Assembly: GCA_951394045.1 (NCBI GenBank) | Contig: OX595988.1 | Coordinates: forward strand, 2,185,352-2,249,351 | DNA: 64,000 bases | Direction: 5' to 3' | Origin: Nitzschia sp. DOCU1 | Taxonomy: Eukaryota > Bacillariophyta > Bacillariophyceae > Bacillariales > Bacillariaceae | In this document: positions 31,905 to 41,380 of the stretch, piece by piece | Numbering within the stretch: the stretch's first letter is position 1 | Layout of the letters: every line of letters begins with the position of its first letter | Made by a program: the position numbers and the translations under genes | The notes under the pieces: model-generated | Databases searched by the model: none | What the model was told of the DNA's origin: nothing | Seen by the model: only the letters and a program-made list of their open reading frames with translations

Positions 31905-34829
31905 ATGGATGAAGGTGACGCTCCCGGTCCTGATCAAACGCCGGAGGCCGAGGTCGTGGATGAAACTCCAGTAGACATTGATGAAACGGGACGTTCACCC
32001 GGCCCACAAGAAGCGGAAGAAGTCATCGCGGTTGCAGAGGACCACACAGACAACGACGCAGCCCAGGATGCTATGGATATCGATCAAGAAGTCGAAAATT
32101 CTGGTAGCTCCACGGCAATCGAAAAATCTGAGGGGGGGCAGAGAGACGATGAGAAACCTGATACTGGGGACGAATCCCAACAACAAACGGGACCATCACA
32201 AATCGATGGATCAGAAGAGATCGCTCAAAAGGAAGAAGCCGAACATGAACCCTCTGCAAAGGCGGAGACCCCGTCGGTGACTGAAAAAGAGGGCGACGAG
32301 AATATTGCGAAGGGTGATATTCCTTCACAAGGCGCTATTAGGTCAATGGAATCCAAACAAGACGTGCCGCCGGCCCAGGAAGCCATGGACGAAAGCTCTT
32401 CAAAAGGGGATACTCCAAGCGTCATCAACCCTTTAGCAGGTCCGATGGCTAGGCTGAATCTGGACGAAGAGACTCTCTCAACTTTGAGCGACTATCTCAA
32501 GTCCAAAGAATACGCACACATAGATTTGGACGACGAAAAAGTTATGGAGTTTACTCATTCCATACACCGTAATGCAACAGAACGAACCCGACATCGGAAG
32601 AATCTTACCGAAAACTTCCAAGCTGTAGGGGACAGGGATGAAACATACGATCGAATGTACAAGGAGGAAGAAAAGTTCTCCCTGGCTTCCACATTTTTCA
32701 AAAAGCTAGTCGATGAGGCGTCAGCCGCGGCGGATGATGTCGACATGGATCCCAGGACATTATCCTGGGTAAAAAAAGCAGCTGGGCTGCAAAGGCCTGA
32801 TGATCCTCTCGACAAGAGCAATGATTACTTTTCAGATTCGGAGGAGGAGGCCGAGGCAGCAACCTCCCGGCGTATGACTCGAGGTGTGAGAAAGGAACGC
32901 CGAAGAGAGCGCATACGCAAAGAAACTGAAACCCTCTCGATCTTCGTGGACGCAATCAAAGAAATCGAGAAAGAACGCAAGACATCATTTGGTACAGCAA
33001 GCCAACAGGTATGTTCCTTCGTGTCCCACAAGCGAGGCTCGGCCTCGGCCCGTAGTTGCGTGGTATCATCTCACCAAATGCTTTTCTTGTTTCGTGGTGT
33101 ATCAGTCATCGGAGGAATACGAGGCCCTTTCGACTTCTGACGCGTCGGAGGAGTCTTCGACTAATCCTTTCATCACTTCGTTTGGATCATCAACTCGTGA
33201 TTACCCACCAGAATCAGAATTGATCGCAACTTCGGCCGACGGAAGCGATATTGCGGTTCGTCTGATGTTCAGGGGGCGCATTATCAGTGGTGCAGGTTAC
33301 GAAGAATTGGTAAGTGAATTTGGCATCATGCTGTTTTACTCTATTCTTCAAAATCTAATGGCTGCAATGTAGAAAGATTGGCACATGGAACGAAAACGTG
33401 CGAGAGAAAAGGATCGCCTCGTTTCAACGAAACGATCAAAGAAGTCGGAACAAGTCGAGACCGGGCAAGCACAGGTTTCAGGTCAGGTACCATCAACCAG
33501 TGAAGGGCAGAATAAGGATGGCTCCACCTTGCAGAAGGGTTACGTCGAATATTATCTTCCAGACGTCGACCAGTCGGTTGCATCGTCGAAGCTGCCGGGG
33601 CAGAATAGACGAGTAGGTGCCATGCGTCCGTACCCCCAGGGTTCTATCTGCTCGAGATTCTACAAATTTTTGGGTGGAAGGGCAAGAAGATGGGTAAGAC
33701 ACGAATTCTTCTACCCCGACTTGGACGCTGCTTGGTATGAATTTGATACCCGTGTGGCGAAGATTGCTTCGTGGGTGCCTCCTAACGTAAAACTGACATG
33801 GCGAGAATGGAAAACGATCCGTCGTCAGTTCAAAAGGCCGGTGCGGTTTTCGAAGGCTTTCATTGCTAAGGAAGTGGCCAAACGAAACCACTTTCGCCAA
33901 CTGGTGAGAAATTTTCAGCATAATCCCTCCGCATCAAATTCGTATGGATTCCCGGTGCCTCCCATCATAAAACCTGGTACAAGTGTCGATGCCTATAACA
34001 AGAGGTACCATATTATTCATCGGGGTACCGTCCTATTCTACTCGCGAGGCGACGGTGGCTATTTTGTCCAATTCGATGCCGAAGAACTTGGATGCGAGTT
34101 CTGCCCTGACACAGAAGTCGCCTGTGTGTCGCCGCCAACTCTCTTACCCACGAACAAGAAAGGAGAAACTCCTGCAAACGGCAAACCAGTGGCTAAGATT
34201 CTGAAGCCAGACCCTCCTGACGAAGAGGGAGTAAGGAGAATCTCCGAGAATGATGGGGCGTTTGAACGAAGGAGTCTTGTTTCGCTAATTGCCAACGTAG
34301 AGAGGGCCATAAAGAGGAAGAACGCAATTCTTGACGCAATTGAGGAGCAAAATAATTTTGTTTCTCCATACAACAGATCCCAGCACCGCCATTCTGAAGC
34401 AAGCTCTTTGAACGCAAATGAAGGACTGCAGCAAACCATTGCTGCCTGGCTTCATGCCAATTTGATCCTAACGAATCGTTCCCTTCGAGAGGCCATGGAA
34501 CATTTAAACTCAACGTACGCCGGATGTGCAGAGGCGAAAACCGGTGAAAGGTAAACCAAGCATGCTGATGTTCTCTTTCCGACACTTGCTTCGAGATCCA
34601 CCCCAAATACTCACCATTATGCCCTTGTCCCATTCCCAGTGCACCACCTGCTGCGATGCCAGGTGATGACGATGATGATGGGGGTTTTGACGACGAATTG
34701 TTCTCCAAGATGGCCAAGAGGCTAGCCCGGTCCCTGGGCTACAAGGAAGCAAGCCCGCAATTCTTGGCGAGCACGAAGAAATTGATGAAAATGGAGATGC
34801 GCAAAGCTTTGGCCCTCCCCAGTCGTTGA
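31905..34829 (+). CDS. LIN9: LIN9 / ALWAYS EARLY-like DIRP-domain protein (MuvB/DREAM subunit)
   Basis: Four exons, 31905-33008, 33106-33309, 33373-34550 and 34640-34829 (891 aa); introns of 97, 63 and 89 nt. The last exon is recovered only by splicing AG to TGCACC across a GTAAAC donor. Residues ~535-620 are a DIRP domain (RRWVRHEFFYPDLD, LTWREWKTIRRQFKRPVR, KAFIAKEVAKRNHFR). A Tudor-like stretch follows (GTVLFYSRGDGGYFVQFDAEELG), then a C-terminal helical region, as in LIN9/ALY proteins. In animals and plants this is the core MuvB subunit that helps E2F/RB and MYB control cell-cycle genes. The first ~300 residues are acidic and disordered. The start at 31905 has a good context (AAAATGG). 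Confidence 0.82.
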
Positions 34830-35460
34830 AGCAGGACACCTAGCCTGCACGCAAGAGTCGAGCTTAGGTTTTAGATATGGCCTCGTCGTCGCTTCTTATA
34901 CCTCCATTTACTGATATAATACCATCGTGACTGGATTTCGTCTGAACTCGACAAGCACGAGATTGATGAGTCATGTGGCATAGGATTCGATTCCACCGCC
35001 TCCGTATTTACGCTCTAGGATAGAGCTGATTCCACCAGAGTGAGAGACAGTGCTGCTTGGGGGGTTCTACATTCACGCTGTCGTTCCGGTCGCTCTCGGG
35101 CGGTCAAGATAGCTTTGAGTGTAGACAGCCACTCTTCGCTCCTTATATCATACCTTCCGGCGCTTTCATAGTTTGTAGCTTGAGATGGGGGGGCGGCGCC
35201 TGAGCGCTCTTCGCTGGATCCGATGATGATTCATATTCGAGACGAATGAGTCAATGAAATCGAACTAGTCCTTCATCATCCGTGTCCGCGCGTCTCTCGC
35301 TATTAAAGATTCACTCAAAAAATGACCATGACACACAATGGATGAGACTGGACGGCTGAGTGGTGTGAAAAGCACAACTCGGTTGCTCCATTTGTCGTTT
35401 ACAGCAACCGCTAATTTTCATCTCTGCATCGCACCGACGTACTGTTAGCCGTTTGCGTGA
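34830..35460. other. Intergenic: contains duplicated promoter copy A
   Basis: From about 35077 this region is a diverged copy of the promoter of the downstream ankyrin/TPR gene. The first ~250 nt hold the LIN9-like 3' flank and show no gene. Confidence 0.6.
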
Positions 35461-35529
35461 ATGAGCAAGTCGAAAAAGATTCAGTTCCTTGGCAAAGTAC
35501 AAGAATGTTCAAAGGCTGCCTCCAACAAC
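35077..35529 (+). repeat. Segmental duplication copy A (promoter + first 23 codons)
   Basis: Matches 38947-39399 in the same orientation. Shared blocks include GTAGACAGCCACTCTTCGCT against GTTTAGACAGCCACTCTTCG, CACCGACGTACTGTTAGC, and the 69 coding nt after the ATG, which differ at about 9 positions. Similarity stops after codon 23, where the helicase sequence begins. Confidence 0.85.
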
Positions 35530-38500
35530 AACGTACGTCATCGCCCATTATCCAGGATGGACGCTGATCATTTTTTGCCGTCTTATCCTTGGCGCATGTT
35601 AAGGAATCGCCTGCGATTGTGGCTTTCATTTGTATTGCTCTGCCTTTCCATATCAGCGCCGCATGCATTGTCGTGGACGTTTGATTTGCGTCACCCCCAG
35701 CCTGGACCACGAAACGTATCTGCCAAGCCGCCCTTTTGTGCCGACCGAGTCCAACAACCAACACAAGTCCGTCGCCATTCTAGGATTTGGAGGTCTGCCG
35801 CCTCGGACGACTCCGCGGGAGCGCCCTCACCGCTGGATTCCAAGCTAGAAGCCTTGTTTGAATCTTTGGGCGATGCGTCCTCTCGATCACCCCTTCCTAT
35901 TTACACAGTCCTACCCGAGTTGATGGAGACCATGGCTAGCAGAAGCTGCAATGTTCTTTTGGAAGCTCCGCCGGGTGCCGGAAAAACAACCATTGTTCCA
36001 TTAGCCATATTGTATCATTACCACAAGACTCGCCGTATAGAGAAAACCAGCAGCTATCAGATTTGGATGGTCGAACCACGACGCGTCGCCACTCGGTCGG
36101 CGGCGACTCGAATGGCGAGTTTGTTGGGAGAAGCCGTCGGAGCTGGGACAGTGGGATATCAAGTGCGAGGTGAAAAGCGAGTATCCGCGGAAACACAAAT
36201 CACAGTGGTGACGGATGGAATTCTGCTTCAGCATTTGCGGTCTGACCCCGAATTGACAGGCATTGATATGGTCATCTTTGATGAATTTCATGAACGTGGA
36301 GTCGATTCGGATGTTGCCTTGGCGCTTTGCCGAGAATCGCAGCAACTATTGCGAGATGGCACTAGCAGTGGTGGCGATGACGATGGCAATCCTCCACTTC
36401 AAATCATTGTTATGTCGGCAACCTTGTTGGGTGACGCCAGCGAGGATGATGAGACGACCATAGCCAGTCCAGCCACAAAACTTGTCCGATCACTCGGCGG
36501 GATAGAGCAATGCAAGATATTAAAGAGCGACGGCCGGCAGTATCCCATTTCGCTGTATCACTCACAAGATCTTCAGTGGAACGGAGGCAGACCACTACCA
36601 CTACGCATTCTTCAGCGGGATCGAAAGGAACTTGTCAACGTCATGTGCGACGCTATTCAGCAAGGTGTATGGCTAGCTCCTGCCAAGGGTGATGTGCTGG
36701 CGTTTCTTCCAGGTGCCGCCGAAATCCGAAGGACCATTCAACAGCTCTCGGAATCTAGCAATCTACAAAATGACGTTGAAATTGTTCCCCTCTATGGAGC
36801 TCAGACAAAAGAACAACAAGACTATGCACTTTTCCCAACTTCGAACAAACGACGAGTCATTGTGTCCTCTCCCATTGCAGAAGCATCGCTGACATTGGAA
36901 CGAGTAACTTGTGTTGTAGACTCAGGTCTACGTCGGGAGCCACGCTGCGATGTGGATACCAATATGCCTCGTCTTGTGACTGTTCCGTGCTCCCAGGCTT
37001 CGGCCATTCAGAGGGCAGGGCGGGCGGGACGGGTCCAAGAGGGAATTTGTCTCCGAGTCTACACTTCGACCGAGTTTGAGGAAACGATGAAAGATCAGTC
37101 ACCACCGGAAATCCTCAGTACAGATCTATCGCCGACTGTATTGCTGCTTGTTGACTGGGGTTGCTACAGCCGAGAAAACATCATTGTCGATGTGCCTTTT
37201 GTGGATCCGCCCCCAGTAGAATCACTTGATAGTGCAATCCGACTATTGGGTGAACTTGGCGCAATTGCCGAAACCAACGGTAGACTGTCTATCACTCCCC
37301 AAGGGAAACATATTGCAAAGCTACCGACGCATCCACGTTTTGCTACCGCCATTGAAATCGCGAGAAGCAACAACGATCCGACAAGCTTGGCTGCAGCCAT
37401 TGCAGTGACCTTTCTGTTGGACGATGATACAAGTATCCGAGCACCCAATGCAAACAGCCCTGATCTTGTTTCTCGGGTCTATGACTTGTTCAGTGCTAGT
37501 GGTGGCGACAAGCGAGCATCTCAAATGGTTCAAGCCCTTCTCAAGTATGCTAGCCGCTTTGGACCCCAAGTCACCGGGGCTGTGCAGGATGTCTTGGATG
37601 ATCGAATCCCTCTTTTGAATGTCCTCCGGGCTATTGGACCAGCGCTGCTACCTGGGTTTGTGGATTTAGTTGGAGAACTTAAAGGTGGTGCATCCTATGG
37701 TGGCAGTACCTACCTTTTATCGAATGGACGCTCCGCTCGACTCGATGACTACAGTCCTAATGACAAATGGGGCGAATCGTCACAATATGTGGTGGTAGTG
37801 GATACTTCTACTGGGGACGATGGCAAGACACGAATCCGCTCCTTTGCTTCCGTGACAAAGGAGAAGTTACTGGAACTTTCAGTGGCGAAAGAGGTTCTCT
37901 TTACAATACCCTCTCAAGGTCATGAAGTTCGTGCTCGGAGCGTTCGTGTTGTGGGGTCGCTGGAGCTAGAGTCGACACCACTACCAGCGCCATCAGCCGA
38001 CAAGGTTGTGGAGGTTTTGAAGGAAACGATCTCAAATCTTGGGGGATACAGTGTGGCGTTGACACAGTCAATGCCGCAAGATAAACTCAAGGAACTAGAG
38101 GAGCTTTGCCAGCGGGTCAAGTTGGCTTCCAATTCCTCGACGAAGGAGGATCTCCCATGGCCTCGCTGCTTTTTCGCACTTGGCAGGCAACGCCACGACG
38201 ATTCAAGTACGAACCCTGTGGATGACAACCGAGTCCTTGAAGAGGTCGTCGAACCATGGATTGCGGCAGCTGGATCACTCAAGAAGATTGACCTCCTTGA
38301 AATCCTCAAAAGTTCCCTATCACCAGAGCAAAATCGGAAACTCGACAACGAATTTCCGGCAAGAATCGAGGCCCCTGATGGATCCCTCATCCCCGTCTCA
38401 TACACCACTGACCCACCGTCGGCAACTGCCAAGTTACAGCAGTTCTTTGGTACCGCAAATTCTCCCACAGTTGGACCAAGTCATAGTCCAATCCGTCTTT

Positions 38501-38751
38501 CGTTATCCCTTTTGAGCCCGGCAGGAAAGATTGTTGCAAAAACTGTGGATTTGCCTTTCTTTTGGCGTGAAACCTACCCTCAAGTTCGGGCAGAGCTTAG
38601 GGGCCGATATGCAAAACACCCTTGGCCGGACGATCCAATGACAGCAGTTGCGACCCGCCAAACGAAAAAACAACTTTCCGCCAGTGATTCTGCAACAAAT
38701 AGCAGCGACAACGGCGGGTCCAAGAAGAAACAACGGGGTCGAAAGAAATAG
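35461..38751 (+). CDS. hrpB: HrpB-type DExH ATP-dependent helicase, probably plastid
   Basis: Single exon, up to 1,096 aa. Helicase motifs in order: EAPPGAGKTT (I), DEFHERG (II), VMSATLL (III), QRAGRAGR (VI). The C-terminus PFFWRETYPQVRAELRGRY...HPWPDDP is diagnostic of the bacterial HrpB family. The first 23 codons (MSKSKKIQFL...) are a duplicate of the start of the ankyrin/TPR gene 3.9 kb downstream and are unlikely to be ancestral. Native starts are probably ATG 35557 or 35596; the latter opens a signal peptide (LRLWLSFVLLCLSIS) ending ALSW, followed by a Ser/Arg-rich transit-like region, suggesting plastid import. Use of ATG 35461 would bury the signal peptide and could give a cytosolic form. 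The RNA target is unknown. Confidence 0.88.
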   Translation: MSKSKKIQFLGKVQECSKAASNNNVRHRPLSRMDADHFLPSYPWRMLRNRLRLWLSFVLLCLSISAPHALSWTFDLRHPQPGPRNVSAKPPFCADRVQQPTQVRRHSRIWRSAASDDSAGAPSPLDSKLEALFESLGDASSRSPLPIYTVLPELMETMASRSCNVLLEAPPGAGKTTIVPLAILYHYHKTRRIEKTSSYQIWMVEPRRVATRSAATRMASLLGEAVGAGTVGYQVRGEKRVSAETQITVVTDGILLQHLRSDPELTGIDMVIFDEFHERGVDSDVALALCRESQQLLRDGTSSGGDDDGNPPLQIIVMSATLLGDASEDDETTIASPATKLVRSLGGIEQCKILKSDGRQYPISLYHSQDLQWNGGRPLPLRILQRDRKELVNVMCDAIQQGVWLAPAKGDVLAFLPGAAEIRRTIQQLSESSNLQNDVEIVPLYGAQTKEQQDYALFPTSNKRRVIVSSPIAEASLTLERVTCVVDSGLRREPRCDVDTNMPRLVTVPCSQASAIQRAGRAGRVQEGICLRVYTSTEFEETMKDQSPPEILSTDLSPTVLLLVDWGCYSRENIIVDVPFVDPPPVESLDSAIRLLGELGAIAETNGRLSITPQGKHIAKLPTHPRFATAIEIARSNNDPTSLAAAIAVTFLLDDDTSIRAPNANSPDLVSRVYDLFSASGGDKRASQMVQALLKYASRFGPQVTGAVQDVLDDRIPLLNVLRAIGPALLPGFVDLVGELKGGASYGGSTYLLSNGRSARLDDYSPNDKWGESSQYVVVVDTSTGDDGKTRIRSFASVTKEKLLELSVAKEVLFTIPSQGHEVRARSVRVVGSLELESTPLPAPSADKVVEVLKETISNLGGYSVALTQSMPQDKLKELEELCQRVKLASNSSTKEDLPWPRCFFALGRQRHDDSSTNPVDDNRVLEEVVEPWIAAAGSLKKIDLLEILKSSLSPEQNRKLDNEFPARIEAPDGSLIPVSYTTDPPSATAKLQQFFGTANSPTVGPSHSPIRLSLSLLSPAGKIVAKTVDLPFFWRETYPQVRAELRGRYAKHPWPDDPMTAVATRQTKKQLSASDSATNSSDNGGSKKKQRGRKK

Positions 38752-39330
38752 GGGGTATGGAATTCAAACTGTGCAGCACAGTATTCTTTTTGCGTGCTGC
38801 ACCAAAGGGCAGTGGCTGTCTGGTTGCGAATCTTTATTCCTGTTTATGCTACAAGAGCCCGATTGGCTTGCGCGGCTTGCTTCTAGCTAGACACGTCTGG
38901 TGGCCTCCAATGCTGTTTGAGGATCCACTGGGTTTTCTCGTTGACGGTTGTCGTTACGGCCTCTTTGGCTGTAAGGTAGCTCTTAGTTTAGACAGCCACT
39001 CTTCGCTGCTTCTAACTATTTGTAGAGTAGAATATTTCGGAGTCCAGTCTGGGCTACAGTATGATGCATCAGATCTGCTACGCCGGCCGGATAGTTTAGT
39101 AGGCTCGAAAAGTCGAATGGGTCGTAGGTTAAGTCGAGCTTGTCGATTCAATAAAATCGAAGTAGTCCTCCCTGAGCCTGCTTCCACAAAGATTTCGCGC
39201 AAAAATGACGATGGCGGCGGGTGGATGGTGTGCAGAAGCACAACTCAACTGCATATTTTTCGGTCGCAATATCCATTAACTGCTATTTCATCTCTGCATC
39301 ACACCGACGTACTGTTAGCTGTTTGCATGA
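38752..39330. other. Intergenic: promoter of ankyrin/TPR gene (duplication copy B)
   Basis: Contains duplication copy B from 38947. An overlapping frame at 38757-39401 has Cys/Leu-rich content with no family and is probably chance. Confidence 0.6.
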
Positions 39331-39399
39331 ATGAGCAAGTCGAAAAAGATTCAATTCCTTGCCAAGGTCCAAGAATGCTGCAAGGCTGCCTCCGACAAT
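38947..39399 (+). repeat. Segmental duplication copy B (source copy)
   Basis: Partner of 35077-35529. Here the coding part continues into a full ankyrin/TPR protein, so this is the likely source. Spacing of conserved blocks is slightly different, implying small indels since duplication. Confidence 0.85.
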
Positions 39400-40860
39400 G
39401 ATGGTGCCGCCGTTACCAAACTGGAATCCTTGGCACAAACTTATGCCCAAGAACATAACATTCCACTTCACGAAACGTTCCAGCTCAAGGATGAGCGCAA
39501 GCGAACCCCGCTTCACTATGCTTGTCGGGCAAGAAGTAGTGACAAAGAAAGCCTGCTGACGTTCCTCCTCGCGTCGTTTCCAGACGCCGAGTCACTGGCT
39601 GCAGCACTCAAAATAAAGGACAAGGATGGATTGACATGTCTCATGGTAGCCGTTCAATCGTTGGATCCCCTGGTTGCTGAAAGGCGAACTTTATTGATTT
39701 TAGAGAAAGCTGGAAGAGGCTCCAAATCGGGACTGGTGCGATCCAAAGCGGGTGCAACCGCATTGCATTATGCCGCGGGAGCTGGAGCCACGGCCACGAC
39801 GATACGGACGTTGTGGGAGAATGGCAAAGTGGCGCTAAAGACATTTGCTTTGCAAGGAGGAACGCCGTTGCACTGGGCCTGCTCTTCGTCAAAAGATGTT
39901 ACAGTGACTATTCAGACACTTGTGAAGTGCGGAGCCGAGGTGAATGCAAGTCGAGAGGCAAGCGACAGCGAAACAGCAGTACCGCCTCCGCTGGCGTTAG
40001 CATTGGCAGTTGGAAACGACTCGAATGCTTGCACTCTATTAGAGTCACCCGATATTGTGGTAGATACCTTTCTTTCTGGCGGCAAAAGGACTCTATTTCA
40101 TTTGGCGGCCCAGAAGAATTTGCATTGTGCGTTAAAAATGATGCTTGCCAAGCTAAGCCATTTGGAGTTTTTGCTACAAAAAGACAAGGACGGTCTCACA
40201 GCGTTAGATGTTGCGGAAAAGATCAAGAGCACGGAGTGTGTAGAGTTGCTTCGCCCTGCTGCACCAGCCGATGAAACAGTCTCGCATGCGAACACGAAGG
40301 AAAGTCCAAAATCGGCTACTTCCTCAGATCCAGAAGGAGAAACGACTACAGCAAATGTCAATGCAAGTACAATAGAAGAAACTCGGGCGCTTGAGATTTG
40401 GAGGGAGCTGCAGGCAATGTCAACTGTGCCAGATGAAAAGGCACAGGCAGCGCTGGAATGCAAAGCACAGGGAAACAGTCATTTTCAACGAAGCGAATGG
40501 CAGCTGGCTATTGATTGCTACACTCAAGCGATCGAGGCTAATCCTAGAGACCCCACATTCTACGCCAATCGATCAGCCTGCCTCCTTCAGCTTGGAAATG
40601 CCTCGGCGGCATTGACGGATGCCACTTTGGCGCGTCTTTTGAAACCAAAGTGGACAAAAGCGTATTACCGGAGGGCAATGGCTTTGCTTGAACTTGAACG
40701 ACATCAAGATGCAGCTCTGGCAGCTTACGAGGGGCTACAGATAGAACCAAGCAATACCGAGTTGCAACGACTACTTCGCACTTGCATAAGCAAAGGCCGC
40801 TCGGCCCATCAAAAGTCGAAACAAGGGCAGGAGGAAGAGTCCAAGGCCACAACCGATTAG
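39331..40860 (+). CDS. Ankyrin-repeat and TPR-domain protein
   Basis: Intact 509-aa exon from ATG 39331. Residues ~55-310 are ankyrin repeats (RTPLHYACRA, GATALHYAAGAGA, GGTPLHWACSSS, RTLFHLAAQKN). Residues ~372-480 form three TPR units of the STI1/HOP type (AQGNSHFQRSEWQLAIDCY, YANRSACLLQLGNASAALTD, KAYYRRAMALLELERHQDA). TPR units of this kind often bind the C-terminal EEVD of Hsp70/Hsp90; the ankyrin part would bind a client. A co-chaperone or adaptor role is inferred. No signal peptide; it starts with a basic amphipathic MSKSKKIQFL helix. Its promoter and first 23 codons were duplicated upstream of the helicase gene. Confidence 0.88.
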   Translation: MSKSKKIQFLAKVQECCKAASDNDGAAVTKLESLAQTYAQEHNIPLHETFQLKDERKRTPLHYACRARSSDKESLLTFLLASFPDAESLAAALKIKDKDGLTCLMVAVQSLDPLVAERRTLLILEKAGRGSKSGLVRSKAGATALHYAAGAGATATTIRTLWENGKVALKTFALQGGTPLHWACSSSKDVTVTIQTLVKCGAEVNASREASDSETAVPPPLALALAVGNDSNACTLLESPDIVVDTFLSGGKRTLFHLAAQKNLHCALKMMLAKLSHLEFLLQKDKDGLTALDVAEKIKSTECVELLRPAAPADETVSHANTKESPKSATSSDPEGETTTANVNASTIEETRALEIWRELQAMSTVPDEKAQAALECKAQGNSHFQRSEWQLAIDCYTQAIEANPRDPTFYANRSACLLQLGNASAALTDATLARLLKPKWTKAYYRRAMALLELERHQDAALAAYEGLQIEPSNTELQRLLRTCISKGRSAHQKSKQGQEEESKATTD

Positions 40861-41380
40861 TCAATAGAGAAGGTAGCTAGCAACTTTAATGGAGTTCTTC
40901 TACAAGTCATTTCGGAAGTATTGTAGAAACCAAACATTGTTCAAACAACCCAACGTGGCTACAAGGAGCGATGCAAACGACTACCGGTACGTCCCGATTT
41001 CGCTTTGAGGATAACATGACGCACTCTGATTTATTCGACCACAAAGTCGTCGACGACTGACTGACTCCTCAGACGAGTTGTTCCGACTATTTAGACTGAC
41101 GGAGGACGGACATGACGATATTTGATTTATTCGACCTTTAAAGCACTTGACTCCGACTCAGTCGAGTGGTTTCATTTTTTGATTCCTTCGACTCGACACA
41201 TTTTGAAACGACAGCACACCATCATCATCCAAACCCACTTTGAGCTCTGCCGACCATGGCCATCGTCAGACATAATAATAGCGCTAGATCTCACATAAGC
41301 AAGACACTTTTCATCGATACCCTCATAGTCGGTGTCTATTACTTGAGCGCTCGAGGGCTTGAATTGTTGCGATAATCAAA
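40861..41380. other. Intergenic: promoter of GLE1-NUP42 gene with direct repeat
   Basis: 520 nt between two plus-strand genes. Contains an imperfect direct repeat (41014-41046 and 41110-41143) sharing TGATTTATTCGACC. TCGA- and GACT-rich throughout. No gene seen. Confidence 0.45.
41014..41143. repeat. Imperfect ~33-nt direct repeat in promoter
   Basis: Copies begin ACATGACG and contain TTGATTTATTCGACC or CTGATTTATTCGACC, then end AAAG. They are 96 nt apart, upstream of GLE1-NUP42 by ~240-370 nt. Confidence 0.5.

Noticed and set aside
38757..39401. 214-codon frame between HrpB and the ankyrin/TPR gene
   Set aside because: It spans the duplicated promoter and runs out of frame into the ankyrin/TPR start; content is Cys/Leu-rich without a family.
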